Shown: positions 45,024 to 53,894, counted from the first letter of the stretch. The stretch: DNA of 64,000 bases from Cyclobacteriaceae bacterium (GCA_019694875.1 JAIBBC010000002.1:992001-1056000), one strand, 5' to 3'. Translations and numbers: made by a program. Notes: generated by a model not told the origin, from the letters alone.

Positions 45024-45512
45024 ATGCTCGACTTTCAAAATGTATATCAAAATGTGCCCGAAACCGTTGCTGCGGGGTTGAAAACACTTTGGACTGCCGA
45101 GGGGGCTCTGAGTGATGATTTGTCGGTTAGAAAGCGGTTGGAGGAAGTGGTTTATGCTGTGGTAGATTCAGATAATGGCCAGGTAGCAGCGGTTTCCACG
45201 GCTGTGAAAAAGAAAGTGAATCCACTCAATGGAAATTTTCTTTACGAATTCAGGTGTTATGTAGGAGAGGCATATCGCATTGCCGGGCTCGATGTAAAAC
45301 TGTCTCGGTTAACTTTCGATTTTCTGGAACAGCTTGCTTCACGCGATGCGGATAAACCGATCGGAATCTTCACGGTGTTGGGTAATGACTTTCTGAAAGC
45401 GCAACCGGTATGGAGGCGAGCCGTGTGGCCGGAAATTGATATTCATTTTATCGGGTACAATAAAAACGGTGACCCGATCAGGGTGCATTATTTTAAAGGT
45501 GCAAGAATTTAG
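45024..45512 (+). CDS. Orphan protein, GNAT-like, paralog 1
   Basis: 162 residues, no signal peptide. It shares a clear pattern with the gene at 45758: LW near the start, then EVVYAVVD, VAAVSTA, FLYEFRCYVGEAYRIAGLDVKL, DFLEQL, AVWPEIDIHFIG and RVHYFKGARI. The GNAT-like order (strand, long helix, V-shaped strands) is suggestive but I do not find the acetyl-CoA pyrophosphate loop, so N-acyltransferase is only a guess. The stop overlaps the stop of the convergent ACP gene by 4 bp. Confidence 0.7.
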   Translation: MLDFQNVYQNVPETVAAGLKTLWTAEGALSDDLSVRKRLEEVVYAVVDSDNGQVAAVSTAVKKKVNPLNGNFLYEFRCYVGEAYRIAGLDVKLSRLTFDFLEQLASRDADKPIGIFTVLGNDFLKAQPVWRRAVWPEIDIHFIGYNKNGDPIRVHYFKGARI

Positions 45513-45757
45513 GATTGCTGAAGTATGGATTTGCAAAAAGCAGACAGCGTTGGATTCTCCCAGAACAGAATGGGACTGATGGAAATGCCGAGCCGGTCTT
45601 CCAGTTCGTCCAGCAATTGCATGGCATGGATCGAATTCAACCGAAGGTCTTCGAAGTTTGCATCGGTGCTGATGGATTCGGGTTTAACGCCCATCATCAT
45701 GGCAAGTTCTTCGCGACAAAAATTGATTAATTGTTCCTCTGAAAAATTTTCGGTCAT
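45509..45757 (-). CDS. Free-standing acyl carrier protein 1
   Basis: 82 residues from the ATG at 45757, which abuts the start of the plus-strand gene at 45758 (CATATG). Helical bundle with phosphopantetheine site S42 in LRLNSIHAMQLLDELE (N instead of the usual D before Ser). The C-terminal ISPILFWENPTL matches the FW-x-x-P of the second ACP. It resembles carrier domains of polyketide and peptide pathways more than the fatty acid ACP. The upstream frame extension is rejected, as it runs through the divergent gene. Confidence 0.8.
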   Translation of the reverse strand: MTENFSEEQLINFCREELAMMMGVKPESISTDANFEDLRLNSIHAMQLLDELEDRLGISISPILFWENPTLSAFCKSILQQS

Positions 45758-46273
45758 ATGAGTCAGCGCAGGGAAGGTACAAAACCGGAATTGGTTTTTG
45801 AAAATCTTTGGAAAAAGAATGACCCTGCCTGGCATGCAAAAGTTCAGCAGCTCTGGAAGAAGAACTTCCCGGCCATGCCGGAGCAAATTTTATCAGAACG
45901 CATTCATCAGGTTGTTTTTGCTGTCACCAACGCAGCGGGAGAAGTGGTGGCTGTTTCCACCGCCTACCGCACATACATCGAGCAGTTGAAACATTTCCTG
46001 TATGGCTTCCGGTGTTTCGTTGACCCTTCCTATCGCGTGCCCGGCCTCACTACGAAACTACTCGTGAGTACGCGCGACTGGCTCGAACAAATTCATACAA
46101 ACGATGGGGCCGAACATGAGCGGTGTATCGGAGTGATCACAATGGTTGAAAACGAGCAACTGATGAAACATCGTACGGAGGCCGTCTGGCGTGGATCAGG
46201 AATGGTGTACATTGGAAATACTCCAAAAGGCAAACACCTGCGGGTTTACTACTTTCGAAAAGCACTCATCTGA
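45758..46273 (+). CDS. Orphan protein, GNAT-like, paralog 2
   Basis: 171 residues, paralog of the gene at 45024 (VVFAVTNAAGEVVAVSTA, FLYGFRCFVDPSYRVPGLTTKLL, DWLEQI, AVWRGSGMVYIGNTPKGKHLRVYYFRKALI). Slightly longer, with a basic N-terminus. It lies on the opposite strand to the carrier protein and P450 genes around it; its stop overlaps the P450 stop by 8 bp. Cytoplasmic. Possibly an acyltransferase that loads or unloads carrier-bound acyl groups; unproven. Confidence 0.7.
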   Translation: MSQRREGTKPELVFENLWKKNDPAWHAKVQQLWKKNFPAMPEQILSERIHQVVFAVTNAAGEVVAVSTAYRTYIEQLKHFLYGFRCFVDPSYRVPGLTTKLLVSTRDWLEQIHTNDGAEHERCIGVITMVENEQLMKHRTEAVWRGSGMVYIGNTPKGKHLRVYYFRKALI

Positions 46274-47468
46274 GTTTTACAGGCAATTCTGTCAGACAGC
46301 GAATCGCAAGATTATTATTCCATTTCGGAGCAACGCCTTTCATTTCGATGGATTTGTAACGTTCCAGCAATGATCGGATCATCATTTCGGTTTGAATGCG
46401 CGCCAGCCAGTCGCCCATGCAATAGTGCGCTCCGCCACCAAAGCCCAAATGTTTATTCGGTTCGCGATCCACGATGAATTCATCCGCTTTTTCAAAAACT
46501 TCCGGGTCACGGTTCGCGGACCCAAGACAAATGGTGAGCGTTTCACCCTTGCGGATTGTTTTTCCATTCAACTCACAATCTTCGCCTGCGATCCGGCCTA
46601 CAATCTGAACAGGCGCATCGTATCGAATCAGCTCTTCAATGGCTGTTGCAATCTTTCCCGGATTACTGCGGAGGTCGTCAAGTTCATGCGGCCTCGAAAT
46701 AAGGTGATAAAGCCCGGTGCTCATGAGGCTTACCGATGTTTCCTCACCGGCAATGAACAACAGGATGCATGTTGAGATCAGTTCATCTCCATCCAGCACC
46801 TTTTCCTGCGCATTCAGTTCGATTAACTTACTGATGATACCCTGGTCCGGATTCTTCTGTTTGTGTTCAACAATCTTCCTAAAGTAGCTGATGAAGTTTC
46901 CGGCTGCTTCATTCACGTGCATGATGTCCTTGAACGAAATATAAAGGTCAAGTGCTTTAATCATGACTGTACCTTGTTCTTTCAGGTATATATAATCCGA
47001 CTCAGGCAGGCCAAGAATTTTGCCGATCGTCATGGCTGGTAGTGGTTTGCCGAGATCTTTCACCAGATCGATGGATTCGGATTGATGTGACAACAGTGTG
47101 TCGAGGTTATGCTGGATGATGGCTGACACTTCGCGCGAGTTCCACACCTGGTGAATAAATTTGCGAATGCGCGTATGATGAGGAGGATTCAGGAAAAGAA
47201 TGAATCCTTTCATGGCTGCTTCGATGTTACTGAAATCCAGGTCTTTGTATTTGAAATAACCAATACCTTTCTTCAGCCACTCGAACCGGTTTCCCACCAG
47301 GAAATCACTGTTTCTCAATACGTTGCGGGTATCTTCGTACCGGGTGATGATCCACTCACCGGTTTGCGAAAAGTGAACCGGATCTTCTTCGCGCAGGCGT
47401 TTGTACATCGCATACGGATTCGCAATGTGCACTCGGTCGAAGGGTTTCCACAGGTGATCAGCCGCCAT
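46266..47468 (-). CDS. Cytochrome P450
   Basis: 400 residues, bacterial soluble class. Heme ligand C350 in FGGGAHYCMGDWLA; oxygen-activating I helix AGEET (G241, T244); ExxR at E279-R282; the C-terminal region is normal. It would hydroxylate a small substrate, and its place 11 bp overlapping an acyl carrier protein gene suggests that the substrate may be carrier-bound, as known for some amino- or fatty-acyl P450 enzymes. No ferredoxin or reductase gene is adjacent. Confidence 0.94.
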   Translation of the reverse strand: MAADHLWKPFDRVHIANPYAMYKRLREEDPVHFSQTGEWIITRYEDTRNVLRNSDFLVGNRFEWLKKGIGYFKYKDLDFSNIEAAMKGFILFLNPPHHTRIRKFIHQVWNSREVSAIIQHNLDTLLSHQSESIDLVKDLGKPLPAMTIGKILGLPESDYIYLKEQGTVMIKALDLYISFKDIMHVNEAAGNFISYFRKIVEHKQKNPDQGIISKLIELNAQEKVLDGDELISTCILLFIAGEETSVSLMSTGLYHLISRPHELDDLRSNPGKIATAIEELIRYDAPVQIVGRIAGEDCELNGKTIRKGETLTICLGSANRDPEVFEKADEFIVDREPNKHLGFGGGAHYCMGDWLARIQTEMMIRSLLERYKSIEMKGVAPKWNNNLAIRCLTELPVKLR

Positions 47469-47709
47469 GGGGAATTACATTTTCAAGTAGAAAATCGGCA
47501 TACGTGTCAATGGACGGATAATCCCAAAAGAACATCGGGTTAAGTTCAAGCTTTATTTTCTTTTCGAGTTTGTCCATCAGAAAAATGCAACTCACTGAAT
47601 CAAGCCCGAGGTTGAAGAATGTATCTGTGTCGGCTATCTCGTTAATCGCGATACCCGTTTCTTCCGCGATAATCGTCTTCAGCAGCGTAATCAGTTCAGG
47701 CCTTGTCAT
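47458..47709 (-). CDS. Free-standing acyl carrier protein 2
   Basis: 83 residues. Phosphopantetheine site S38 in LGLDSVSCIFLMDKLE, followed by LNPMFFWDYPSIDTYADFLLEN. Overlaps the P450 start by 11 bp and the TIGR03032-like gene by 14 bp, so the three genes form one transcription unit. Clearly related to ACP 1 in the end region (P-x-x-FW-x-x-P). Confidence 0.88.
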   Translation of the reverse strand: MTRPELITLLKTIIAEETGIAINEIADTDTFFNLGLDSVSCIFLMDKLEKKIKLELNPMFFWDYPSIDTYADFLLENVIPHGG

Positions 47710-48766
47710 GAGAAGTTGTTTGGCCCCAGAAAGTTTTTTCGGGCGTTGACACCGCGGTGCGAAAATCGGGTTTCTCGTGGTTCAGTATTCCCGGCCGTAA
47801 CATGTTCGGCAACACTTTTACATCGTAAATTTCTTCAACCGAATTTTCATAGCGAATAAATCCCGCAAGGCTCGCGGTTGGCAAGTGCATCACAACAATT
47901 CCGCAAAACACCGAACGTTTGGCAATCGGTAAATCGGCAAAAGCGGTACTGGTTTGTCTGAGCTTCGATAACCCGATAAACACATAATCTCCGATGCGAT
48001 CCATGCCGCGCGCAAAGCCGTCAAGTTGTTTGAGTACGGTACACGTTTTTGTGGCCGAGTTAATCTCAGCCAACTCGCCACTGCCCGAAAGAAGCACCAG
48101 TAGTCTTCCATCATACAAACGGGGCGAGTGCGGCATCGGAAGATTTTCAGCAACAACTTCATCCGTGGTAATATCAATCACGCAACCACCGGTTGCTTTG
48201 GTGGCCCGCCAGCCTTGCGCGGTATCGGTTTTACCAAGAACAGTCACGTAACGCGGCTTGCCGTTATCCATTGCAACACCATTCAGGTGACAACGGTCTT
48301 CCGCATTTATGGTTGAGATGAATTTTGGTTTCCAGAAAGGAGTGAAGCTGTACGAATCATCAAGGTAGGCCAGACAGGAGAATCTCGTGTTTACGGCCAG
48401 CAATCCCTTGGCAGTCCAGTGCAGGTCGTGTATGTCTGATTCACCCGTGTAGTGAACCGTGCGTGGAAGAAACAAACCATCGTAAACACCCGGTTGCCTT
48501 GGATACGTTCGCGCCAATTCGGCATTGTTGGCCAACACCACAACCTCATTGATGGTTGCCAGCGCCATTTTGTTTCCATCCAGCGCCATGCCCATCGGCT
48601 TAGTGAATTGCCGGGGCAATTGGATGAGATGATCACGATCCTTCGGGCTTATGAAAATCACTTTTCCAGCCTGATAAGTTGTAATGGCCAGTGAGCAATT
48701 CAGCTTTTGCAGCAGCTCGGGTATTTGGGGAGAGTAGGTACAGGAAAAAGGTGCTAATGCATCCAT
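47696..48766 (-). CDS. TIGR03032-like protein (DUF4915)
   Basis: 356 residues, no signal peptide. Recognisable segments: SLAITTYQAGKVIFIS at the start, GMALDGNKMALAT, RTVHYTGESDIHDL, WKPKFISTINAEDRCHLNGVAM, DTAQGWRATKATGGCVIDI and NLPMPHSPRLYDGRL. The repeated strand layout suggests a beta-propeller. TIGR03032 proteins have no proven role; I recall them beside sulfotransferase or peptide/polyketide genes. First gene of the unit TIGR03032-ACP2-P450. Confidence 0.85.
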   Translation of the reverse strand: MDALAPFSCTYSPQIPELLQKLNCSLAITTYQAGKVIFISPKDRDHLIQLPRQFTKPMGMALDGNKMALATINEVVVLANNAELARTYPRQPGVYDGLFLPRTVHYTGESDIHDLHWTAKGLLAVNTRFSCLAYLDDSYSFTPFWKPKFISTINAEDRCHLNGVAMDNGKPRYVTVLGKTDTAQGWRATKATGGCVIDITTDEVVAENLPMPHSPRLYDGRLLVLLSGSGELAEINSATKTCTVLKQLDGFARGMDRIGDYVFIGLSKLRQTSTAFADLPIAKRSVFCGIVVMHLPTASLAGFIRYENSVEEIYDVKVLPNMLRPGILNHEKPDFRTAVSTPEKTFWGQTTSHDKA

Positions 48767-48820
48767 GAACCGGTGTTAGGCAGCTAAAAATAAAGGAAGG
48801 AACTATATAAATCTAACTTT

Positions 48821-49510
48821 ATGTTTGTAAAATCGTGGTTTAAACCGGATCGCGTGACGTTCGAGGAAATTAAAAGTCGTCTTGACAGCTACAAAGCGGC
48901 AGGTAAGCTGATGTTTACCAGCTCTTCATTTCAATCGCACAGCCTGGTGATGCTGCACATCATCAGCCGGGTTGATAATTCCATTCCGGTTTACTTTATC
49001 AACACGGGTTATCATTTTCCCGAAACAATTCAGTTCCGCGATTTTGTTACTGAATCGTTTAAGCTGAACACGATTGATCTGAAGCCAGAAGTGCCCAAGC
49101 ATATGCAGATGGATTCGGAAGGCCGCTTGCTTTTCACCTCCGATCCCGATCATTGCTGTTACCTGAACAAAACCCAGCCGATGGATGGCATTCTTCGCTC
49201 GTTCGATGTATGGATTAATGGCGTGCGGGCCGATCAAAGTGCTGTGCGTGCAGCGATGAAGGTTGAGCAACCGGCACCCTATAACACGGTCAGGTTTCAC
49301 CCGATGCTCGACTGGAATTCAAAAATGATCTGGCAATACCAGAAAGAATTTAATCTGCCGAAGCATCCGCTGGAAGAAAAGGGTTATGTGAGCATCGGTT
49401 GCGAGCCCTGTACCCGCAGGCTTGATCCCGGGATGCAGGAACGGGAGGCACGCTGGTACGGGCTTAAAAAAGTAGAGTGCGGACTTCATACCGAACTGGT
49501 CACGAGATAA
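48821..49510 (+). CDS. cysH: Phosphoadenylyl/adenylyl-sulfate reductase
   Basis: 229 residues. FTSSSFQSHSLVMLHII is the nucleotide-binding start; Cys pairs in DHCCYLNK and GCEPCTR are those of the 4Fe-4S (APS-type) group, and ECGLHTEL at the end is the catalytic Cys motif. It reduces activated sulfate to sulfite. Thus it prefers APS, if the cluster-binding rule holds. No other sulfate assimilation gene is seen nearby. The next gene begins 1 bp after its stop. Confidence 0.92.
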   Translation: MFVKSWFKPDRVTFEEIKSRLDSYKAAGKLMFTSSSFQSHSLVMLHIISRVDNSIPVYFINTGYHFPETIQFRDFVTESFKLNTIDLKPEVPKHMQMDSEGRLLFTSDPDHCCYLNKTQPMDGILRSFDVWINGVRADQSAVRAAMKVEQPAPYNTVRFHPMLDWNSKMIWQYQKEFNLPKHPLEEKGYVSIGCEPCTRRLDPGMQEREARWYGLKKVECGLHTELVTR

Positions 49511-49511
49511 C

Positions 49512-50432
49512 ATGAACATTTTAATAACAGGAGGAGCCGGCTATATCGGCACCGGGCTTGTCGCGAAGCTGGCAGCAGATGATGCGGTTAAGAAGATCAT
49601 CATCTACGATAACCTGAGCCGTCCGAATTACGGGGTGTTTCTTGGCGGCCGAAGACCGGGCGCGGAAAAGATTCGGTTTTACAAAGGCGAGCTTCTTGAT
49701 TCCCGGCACCTGAAGATGGTGCTCAAAGACGTTGATGTGGTGTATCATTTGGCGGCCAAAGTCACCACTCCATTTGCCAATGCCGATGCACACCTGTATG
49801 AACAGGTGAATCACTGGGGCACGGCCGAGCTTGTGTACGCAATTGAAGAAAGCAACGTCAAAAAGTTCATATATGCCAGTAGTTCAGGTGTTTACGGAGA
49901 CTCAAATGAAGCGGTAGACGAACAATCTTTACCCGCGCCAAAGTCATTTTATGCGATCTCAAAACTGCGCGGAGAAGAACATGTAAAGCGCCTGATGAAC
50001 AAGCGGGAGACCTACATTTTCCGGTGCGGAAATGTGTACGGCTACAACCGCGGCATGCGCTTCGATGCGGTGATTAACAAGTTTGTGTTTGAAGCCAATT
50101 TTCAGAAGCGTATTACTGTTCACGGAAATGGAAACCAGTCGCGGGCGTTCATCCACATCGATTCCGTGGCAACGGCCTTAGCCAACGTATTGAAGTCTGA
50201 TCTGCAGGGGGAAGTCTACAACCTGGTGGAGCGCAACATCAAAGTAATTGATATTGTTGATGATCTCAAGCAACTGATTCCGGACATGGAATTTATCTTT
50301 ATCAATCAGCACCTTACGCTGCATGAGCTCAACGTGAAGTCGAATAGTCTCGTTAACCAAAAGCTCGGAATAGGAGAGTTGAAGCCGCTGCAACAGGAGC
50401 TCCGCGAATTTATTAACCGCTTCAGTTTTTAG
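49512..50432 (+). CDS. NAD-dependent sugar epimerase/dehydratase
   Basis: 306 residues, extended short-chain dehydrogenase: GGAGYIGTG nucleotide site, D31-type acidic residue in IIIYDNLSR, catalytic Ser in YASSSGVYG and Y-x-x-x-K in FYAISKLRG. Substrate most likely a nucleotide sugar. Its operon partner is cysH, with no sugar transferase nearby. The stop overlaps the SprF-like gene stop by 4 bp (convergent). Confidence 0.93.
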   Translation: MNILITGGAGYIGTGLVAKLAADDAVKKIIIYDNLSRPNYGVFLGGRRPGAEKIRFYKGELLDSRHLKMVLKDVDVVYHLAAKVTTPFANADAHLYEQVNHWGTAELVYAIEESNVKKFIYASSSGVYGDSNEAVDEQSLPAPKSFYAISKLRGEEHVKRLMNKRETYIFRCGNVYGYNRGMRFDAVINKFVFEANFQKRITVHGNGNQSRAFIHIDSVATALANVLKSDLQGEVYNLVERNIKVIDIVDDLKQLIPDMEFIFINQHLTLHELNVKSNSLVNQKLGIGELKPLQQELREFINRFSF

Positions 50433-51361
50433 AAACTGTTTACCCGTTGGATATCGTGAAAGTCGAATACGGCCACGTTAAGGCCGAGGGTAACTTCGTG
50501 CGAAGTGAAATTCGAGCCCACCGAACTTCCGGTTGGTAATTCAAAGGCATACGCAAAGCGGAACGACTGGCCGAATTTAGCCTGTGCGAGGAAGCCGTAC
50601 GTGTTAAAGTTGCGCGTAAACGCCCCGACTCCATAACGCTCGTCAATATTCAATACTGCGTTCACATCCACCGAAAGGGGGTTGCCCTGAACGTACTTCA
50701 GGAGTGTGGCGGGTTTCAAACGAAGGCGTTCGTTGATGAAAATGATGTACGAAGCCATTCCGTAAAAGTGCTGTGTGTAAACATCGCCTTCCACCGAACC
50801 GCTTGTGCCCTGATAGGTGCCCTTCGTTTTCAGCATCCGCGGAACAGAAAGTCCTAGGAACAGATTGTCGTTGGTTAAAATGATCCCGGCACCGAACAGC
50901 GGCTTGGTGATGTTCATATTTTTCCGGAAGTATGGATCGTTCTCGTCAAGAATATTTAAATCATTGTTATCACCCTTATAGTTAACAACTCCCGCCTGTA
51001 AGCCGAATGAGATAAACGTTCTGTCCATCTGGATTTTGTAGCTGTACGTTCCGATGGCCATGGTGTTTTTGTATTCACCGATCTGGTCGCTTACGAGAAT
51101 CAGGCCTGCGCCCATTTTATTGTCGAACAGGCTGGTGTGAACAGTAGCGTTGAAAGTAGTTGGGCTGCCGTCAAATCCTGCCCATTGCTTGCGGAAACTA
51201 ACGGAGGCGTTTAATTCTTTATTCAGACCGGTGTAAGCCGGGTTAATGACCAACGGGTTGTTTAGGTATTGAGCATACAACGGATCAATCTGACCATGCG
51301 CAGGAGCAACTGCGGATAATGCGAGGAGAAGGATACAAAGGGTTTGGTAAAATCTTCTCAT
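50429..51361 (-). CDS. PorP/SprF-family type IX secretion membrane protein
   Basis: 310 residues from the ATG at 51361; the longer frame to 51913 runs antisense through the antiporter gene and is rejected. Signal peptide ends APAHGQ, then DPLYAQYLNNPLVINPAYTG, the standard start of PorP/SprF proteins. These 14-strand outer membrane proteins help T9SS substrates of the CHU_C type leave or stay on the cell. The window also holds a CHU_C substrate (42274-44961), but the two are 5.5 kb apart. Confidence 0.92.
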   Translation of the reverse strand: MRRFYQTLCILLLALSAVAPAHGQIDPLYAQYLNNPLVINPAYTGLNKELNASVSFRKQWAGFDGSPTTFNATVHTSLFDNKMGAGLILVSDQIGEYKNTMAIGTYSYKIQMDRTFISFGLQAGVVNYKGDNNDLNILDENDPYFRKNMNITKPLFGAGIILTNDNLFLGLSVPRMLKTKGTYQGTSGSVEGDVYTQHFYGMASYIIFINERLRLKPATLLKYVQGNPLSVDVNAVLNIDERYGVGAFTRNFNTYGFLAQAKFGQSFRFAYAFELPTGSSVGSNFTSHEVTLGLNVAVFDFHDIQRVNSF

Positions 51362-51446
51362 GTGGGGTTTACACGCTTGAACTGTGTAGGAAAAATAGCG
51401 ATTAGGTTTTAAATTTCCTATCCTTGAAGTTTTGACAAAACCCTGA

Positions 51447-53030
51447 ATGCATACCATTGAAGTCATTTTACTCCTGCTCGCTGTTGTTACCATTCTCGCA
51501 GAAGTTGCCAACAAAATAAAGGTTCCGCATCCCATTCTGCTGGTTCTGGTTGGAATTGTGATCGGCCTCGTTCCCTGGCTCCCCGATTTTGCGCTTACAC
51601 CCGAAATTATCTTCCTGATATTCCTTCCACCCGTGTTGTACGCGGCCGCATGGTACACATCCTGGCCGGATTTTAAAGCGGCACGAAGACCGATAGGACT
51701 GCTCGCGATTGGGTGTGTAATTTTTACTACGTGTATTGTAGCCTGGGTAACACATACATTCATCCCCGGCTTTGGCTGGGCCGAAGCATTTGTGCTGGGT
51801 GCAATCATTTCCCCACCCGATGCTGTTGCTGCAACCGCGGCCACAAAAGGCCTCGGTGTTCCTAGACGGGTTATAACGATTCTCGAAGGCGAAAGCCTGG
51901 TAAACGATGCCACTGGCCTGATCGCTTACAAGTATGCGGTTGGTGCGGTAACTATTGGAAGTTTTGTTTTATGGCAGGCTGGCTTGCAGTTTCTTTGGGT
52001 GGCTATTGCCGGTATTGCAGTTGGGTTGATCATTGGGCAAATATTCCTATGGGTTCATAAGATTACGCCTAACAATCCAACCACGGATACAACATTAACG
52101 TTTATCGCGCCTTACGTGTCGTACCTGTTGGCGGAAGAATTTCACCTTTCGGGTGTTTTGGCGGTTGTTACTTCGGGGTTATTTCTCGCGTGGCATTCAT
52201 CGGAGGTATTCTCTCAGCAAACGCGGTTGCAGGCGTATGGCACCTGGAATACCATACTGTTCATTCTGAATGGTATCATCTTTATCCTGATCGGTCTGCA
52301 GCTACCCATGATTCTGCGTAATATCGATGACGTTCCGTTCTCGACTTTATTACTGTACGGTGCGATTGTAAGCGCAACTGTGATTGTGGTCAGGATTATA
52401 TGGGTTTTCCCGGGAACATATATTCCGAGGATCAGCAAGAGAATCCGCAAAGCGGAAGCAAAACCCGACCTTCGTCTCGTCACCGTAGTTGCATGGTCAG
52501 GTATGCGAGGTATTGTGTCACTGGCTGCTGCTCTGGCACTTCCGCTGATGGTAAATAACACAATGCCATTTCCGCACCGAAATATGATCATCTTCCTTAC
52601 GTTCTGTGTAATCTTCTCAACCCTCGTTGTTCAGGGCTTAACCTTGCCGGGATTGATCAAAATGCTCGGCATTAAAACCGATGGAGCGGAGGAGGAAGAG
52701 GAACATCAGGCACGTATCAAGATTACGTCTGCAGTGATCGAGCATATCGAGGAGAATTATTCCTTGCTGAATGATGAGCTGCTAAATCAGATCAAAACAA
52801 AATACGAGATACGCATTCAGCGATTGAGACATGATGTTGAAAATCAGCGCCTCAATGACGATCAGTACAAAGAGATGCTGGAGATCAGGCAGGCCCTGTT
52901 AAATAAAGAGCGCGCATTCATTCTTGAAATGCGAAACAAGGGTTCGTTGAATCTGGAGATACTCAGACGGCTTGAAAACGAGCTTGACCTGGAAGAAACG
53001 AGACTCATTCTCGAACGGGAGGCAAAATAA
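51447..53030 (+). CDS. Na+/H+ antiporter, CPA1 family
   Basis: 527 residues. About 11-12 membrane helices over residues 1-420; the ion site is N153/D154 in EGESLVNDATGLIAYK, with GAIISPPDAVAATAA before it and GMRGIVSLAAALALP after. The cytoplasmic C-terminus (~425-527) is highly charged and helical. It exports sodium in exchange for protons, for pH and salt balance. A TATCCTTG element at 51419 may be its promoter. Confidence 0.95.
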   Translation: MHTIEVILLLLAVVTILAEVANKIKVPHPILLVLVGIVIGLVPWLPDFALTPEIIFLIFLPPVLYAAAWYTSWPDFKAARRPIGLLAIGCVIFTTCIVAWVTHTFIPGFGWAEAFVLGAIISPPDAVAATAATKGLGVPRRVITILEGESLVNDATGLIAYKYAVGAVTIGSFVLWQAGLQFLWVAIAGIAVGLIIGQIFLWVHKITPNNPTTDTTLTFIAPYVSYLLAEEFHLSGVLAVVTSGLFLAWHSSEVFSQQTRLQAYGTWNTILFILNGIIFILIGLQLPMILRNIDDVPFSTLLLYGAIVSATVIVVRIIWVFPGTYIPRISKRIRKAEAKPDLRLVTVVAWSGMRGIVSLAAALALPLMVNNTMPFPHRNMIIFLTFCVIFSTLVVQGLTLPGLIKMLGIKTDGAEEEEEHQARIKITSAVIEHIEENYSLLNDELLNQIKTKYEIRIQRLRHDVENQRLNDDQYKEMLEIRQALLNKERAFILEMRNKGSLNLEILRRLENELDLEETRLILEREAK

Positions 53031-53057
53031 AAAGTCCCGCTTGCTGGCGGGACTTTC
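53030..53057. terminator. Bidirectional terminator between antiporter and bacilliredoxin
   Basis: AAAGTCCCGC pairs with GCGGGACTTT around TTGCTG. The minus-strand side ends with CTTTTTATTTTG, so it mainly serves the bacilliredoxin/suf transcript. Confidence 0.8.
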
Positions 53058-53076
53058 AATCTTAACTCGAAATCGT

Positions 53077-53493
53077 TTAGCAATATTCGTCAAACACTTC
53101 AACGAGGTGCTGGCCGATCATCTGGGCATTTCTGCCTTCGATGTGATGGCGCTCCACGAAGTGTACAAGCTCTCCGTCTTTAAACAAGGCGATAGCCGGT
53201 GACGATGGCGGATATGGTAATGTAAATTCTCTTGCTTTGGCAACGGCCTCCTTATCAACACCTGCAAAAACGGTAGTCAGGTGATCCGGTTTTTTAGGAC
53301 TGTTTTGCAATGCCCATTTAATGCCTGGGCGGGCCGCACCAGCCGCGCATCCGCAAACGGAGTTAATTACTACCAGCGTAGTCCCTTTCTGATCTTTCAG
53401 CGTGGCCTCAACCTCCGCTGCAGTTTTCAGTTCCTGGAACCCTGCAGTCGTCAAATCCGTGCGCATAGGCGCTACTAATTGTTCGGGATACAT
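53077..53493 (-). CDS. Bacilliredoxin (BrxA/BrxB, YphP/YqiW family)
   Basis: 138 residues. Thioredoxin-like fold with the family motif VCGCAAG (CGC), MYPEQLVAPMR at the N-terminus, and ALFKDGELVHFVERHHIEGR. It removes bacillithiol-type mixed disulfides or acts as disulfide isomerase in species lacking glutathione. It is the last gene of the suf strand, 47 bp after the SufT-like gene. Confidence 0.93.
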   Translation of the reverse strand: MYPEQLVAPMRTDLTTAGFQELKTAAEVEATLKDQKGTTLVVINSVCGCAAGAARPGIKWALQNSPKKPDHLTTVFAGVDKEAVAKAREFTLPYPPSSPAIALFKDGELVHFVERHHIEGRNAQMIGQHLVEVFDEYC

Positions 53494-53540
53494 ATTTTAT
53501 GTGTTAGTTATCAGTTTTCAGTTACGGTTATTAAACAAAA

Positions 53541-53894
53541 TTACATAAATCCTAGTTCCAGCTTTGCTGCCTCGCTCATCATCTCCTGGGTGTAAGGCGG
53601 GTCAAAGGTAATCTCGACTTTCACATCGTTTACGCCTTCAGTGGCCTTTATTTTTTGTTCTACTTCACCCGGAATTGTTTCTGCCGAAGGGCAGGAAGGT
53701 GAGGTAAGTGTCATTAAAACGAATACATTGTTTACCGGGTAAATGCTGATTTCATAAATCAGCCCCAGCTCATAGATATCCACCGGAATTTCGGGGTCAT
53801 AAACCGTTTTGATCGCGGCCAGAACCTTGTCTTTAAGATCCGGCATCGATACGCCTGTTGTTTCCTGTTCAATATTGGCTGACTGCTCGCTCAT
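53541..53894 (-). CDS. sufT: SufT-like MIP18/DUF59 iron-sulfur assembly protein
   Basis: 117 residues. DUF59 features: AIKTVYDPEIPVDIYELGLIYEI and TLTSPSCPSAETIPGEVEQ, whose Cys is the conserved MIP18 cysteine, with VEITFDPPYTQEMMSE at the end. It helps mature Fe-S proteins together with Suf. ATGA overlap with sufE. Confidence 0.93.
   Translation of the reverse strand: MSEQSANIEQETTGVSMPDLKDKVLAAIKTVYDPEIPVDIYELGLIYEISIYPVNNVFVLMTLTSPSCPSAETIPGEVEQKIKATEGVNDVKVEITFDPPYTQEMMSEAAKLELGFM

Noticed and set aside
44962-45087. Longer start for the FG-GAP protein
   Set aside because: It would overlap the divergent gene at 45024; MSQNASLL at 44961 gives a plausible start.
51362-51913. N-terminal extension of the SprF-like gene by 184 codons
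   Set aside because: It is antisense to the antiporter gene, and the signal peptide typical of SprF begins at 51361.
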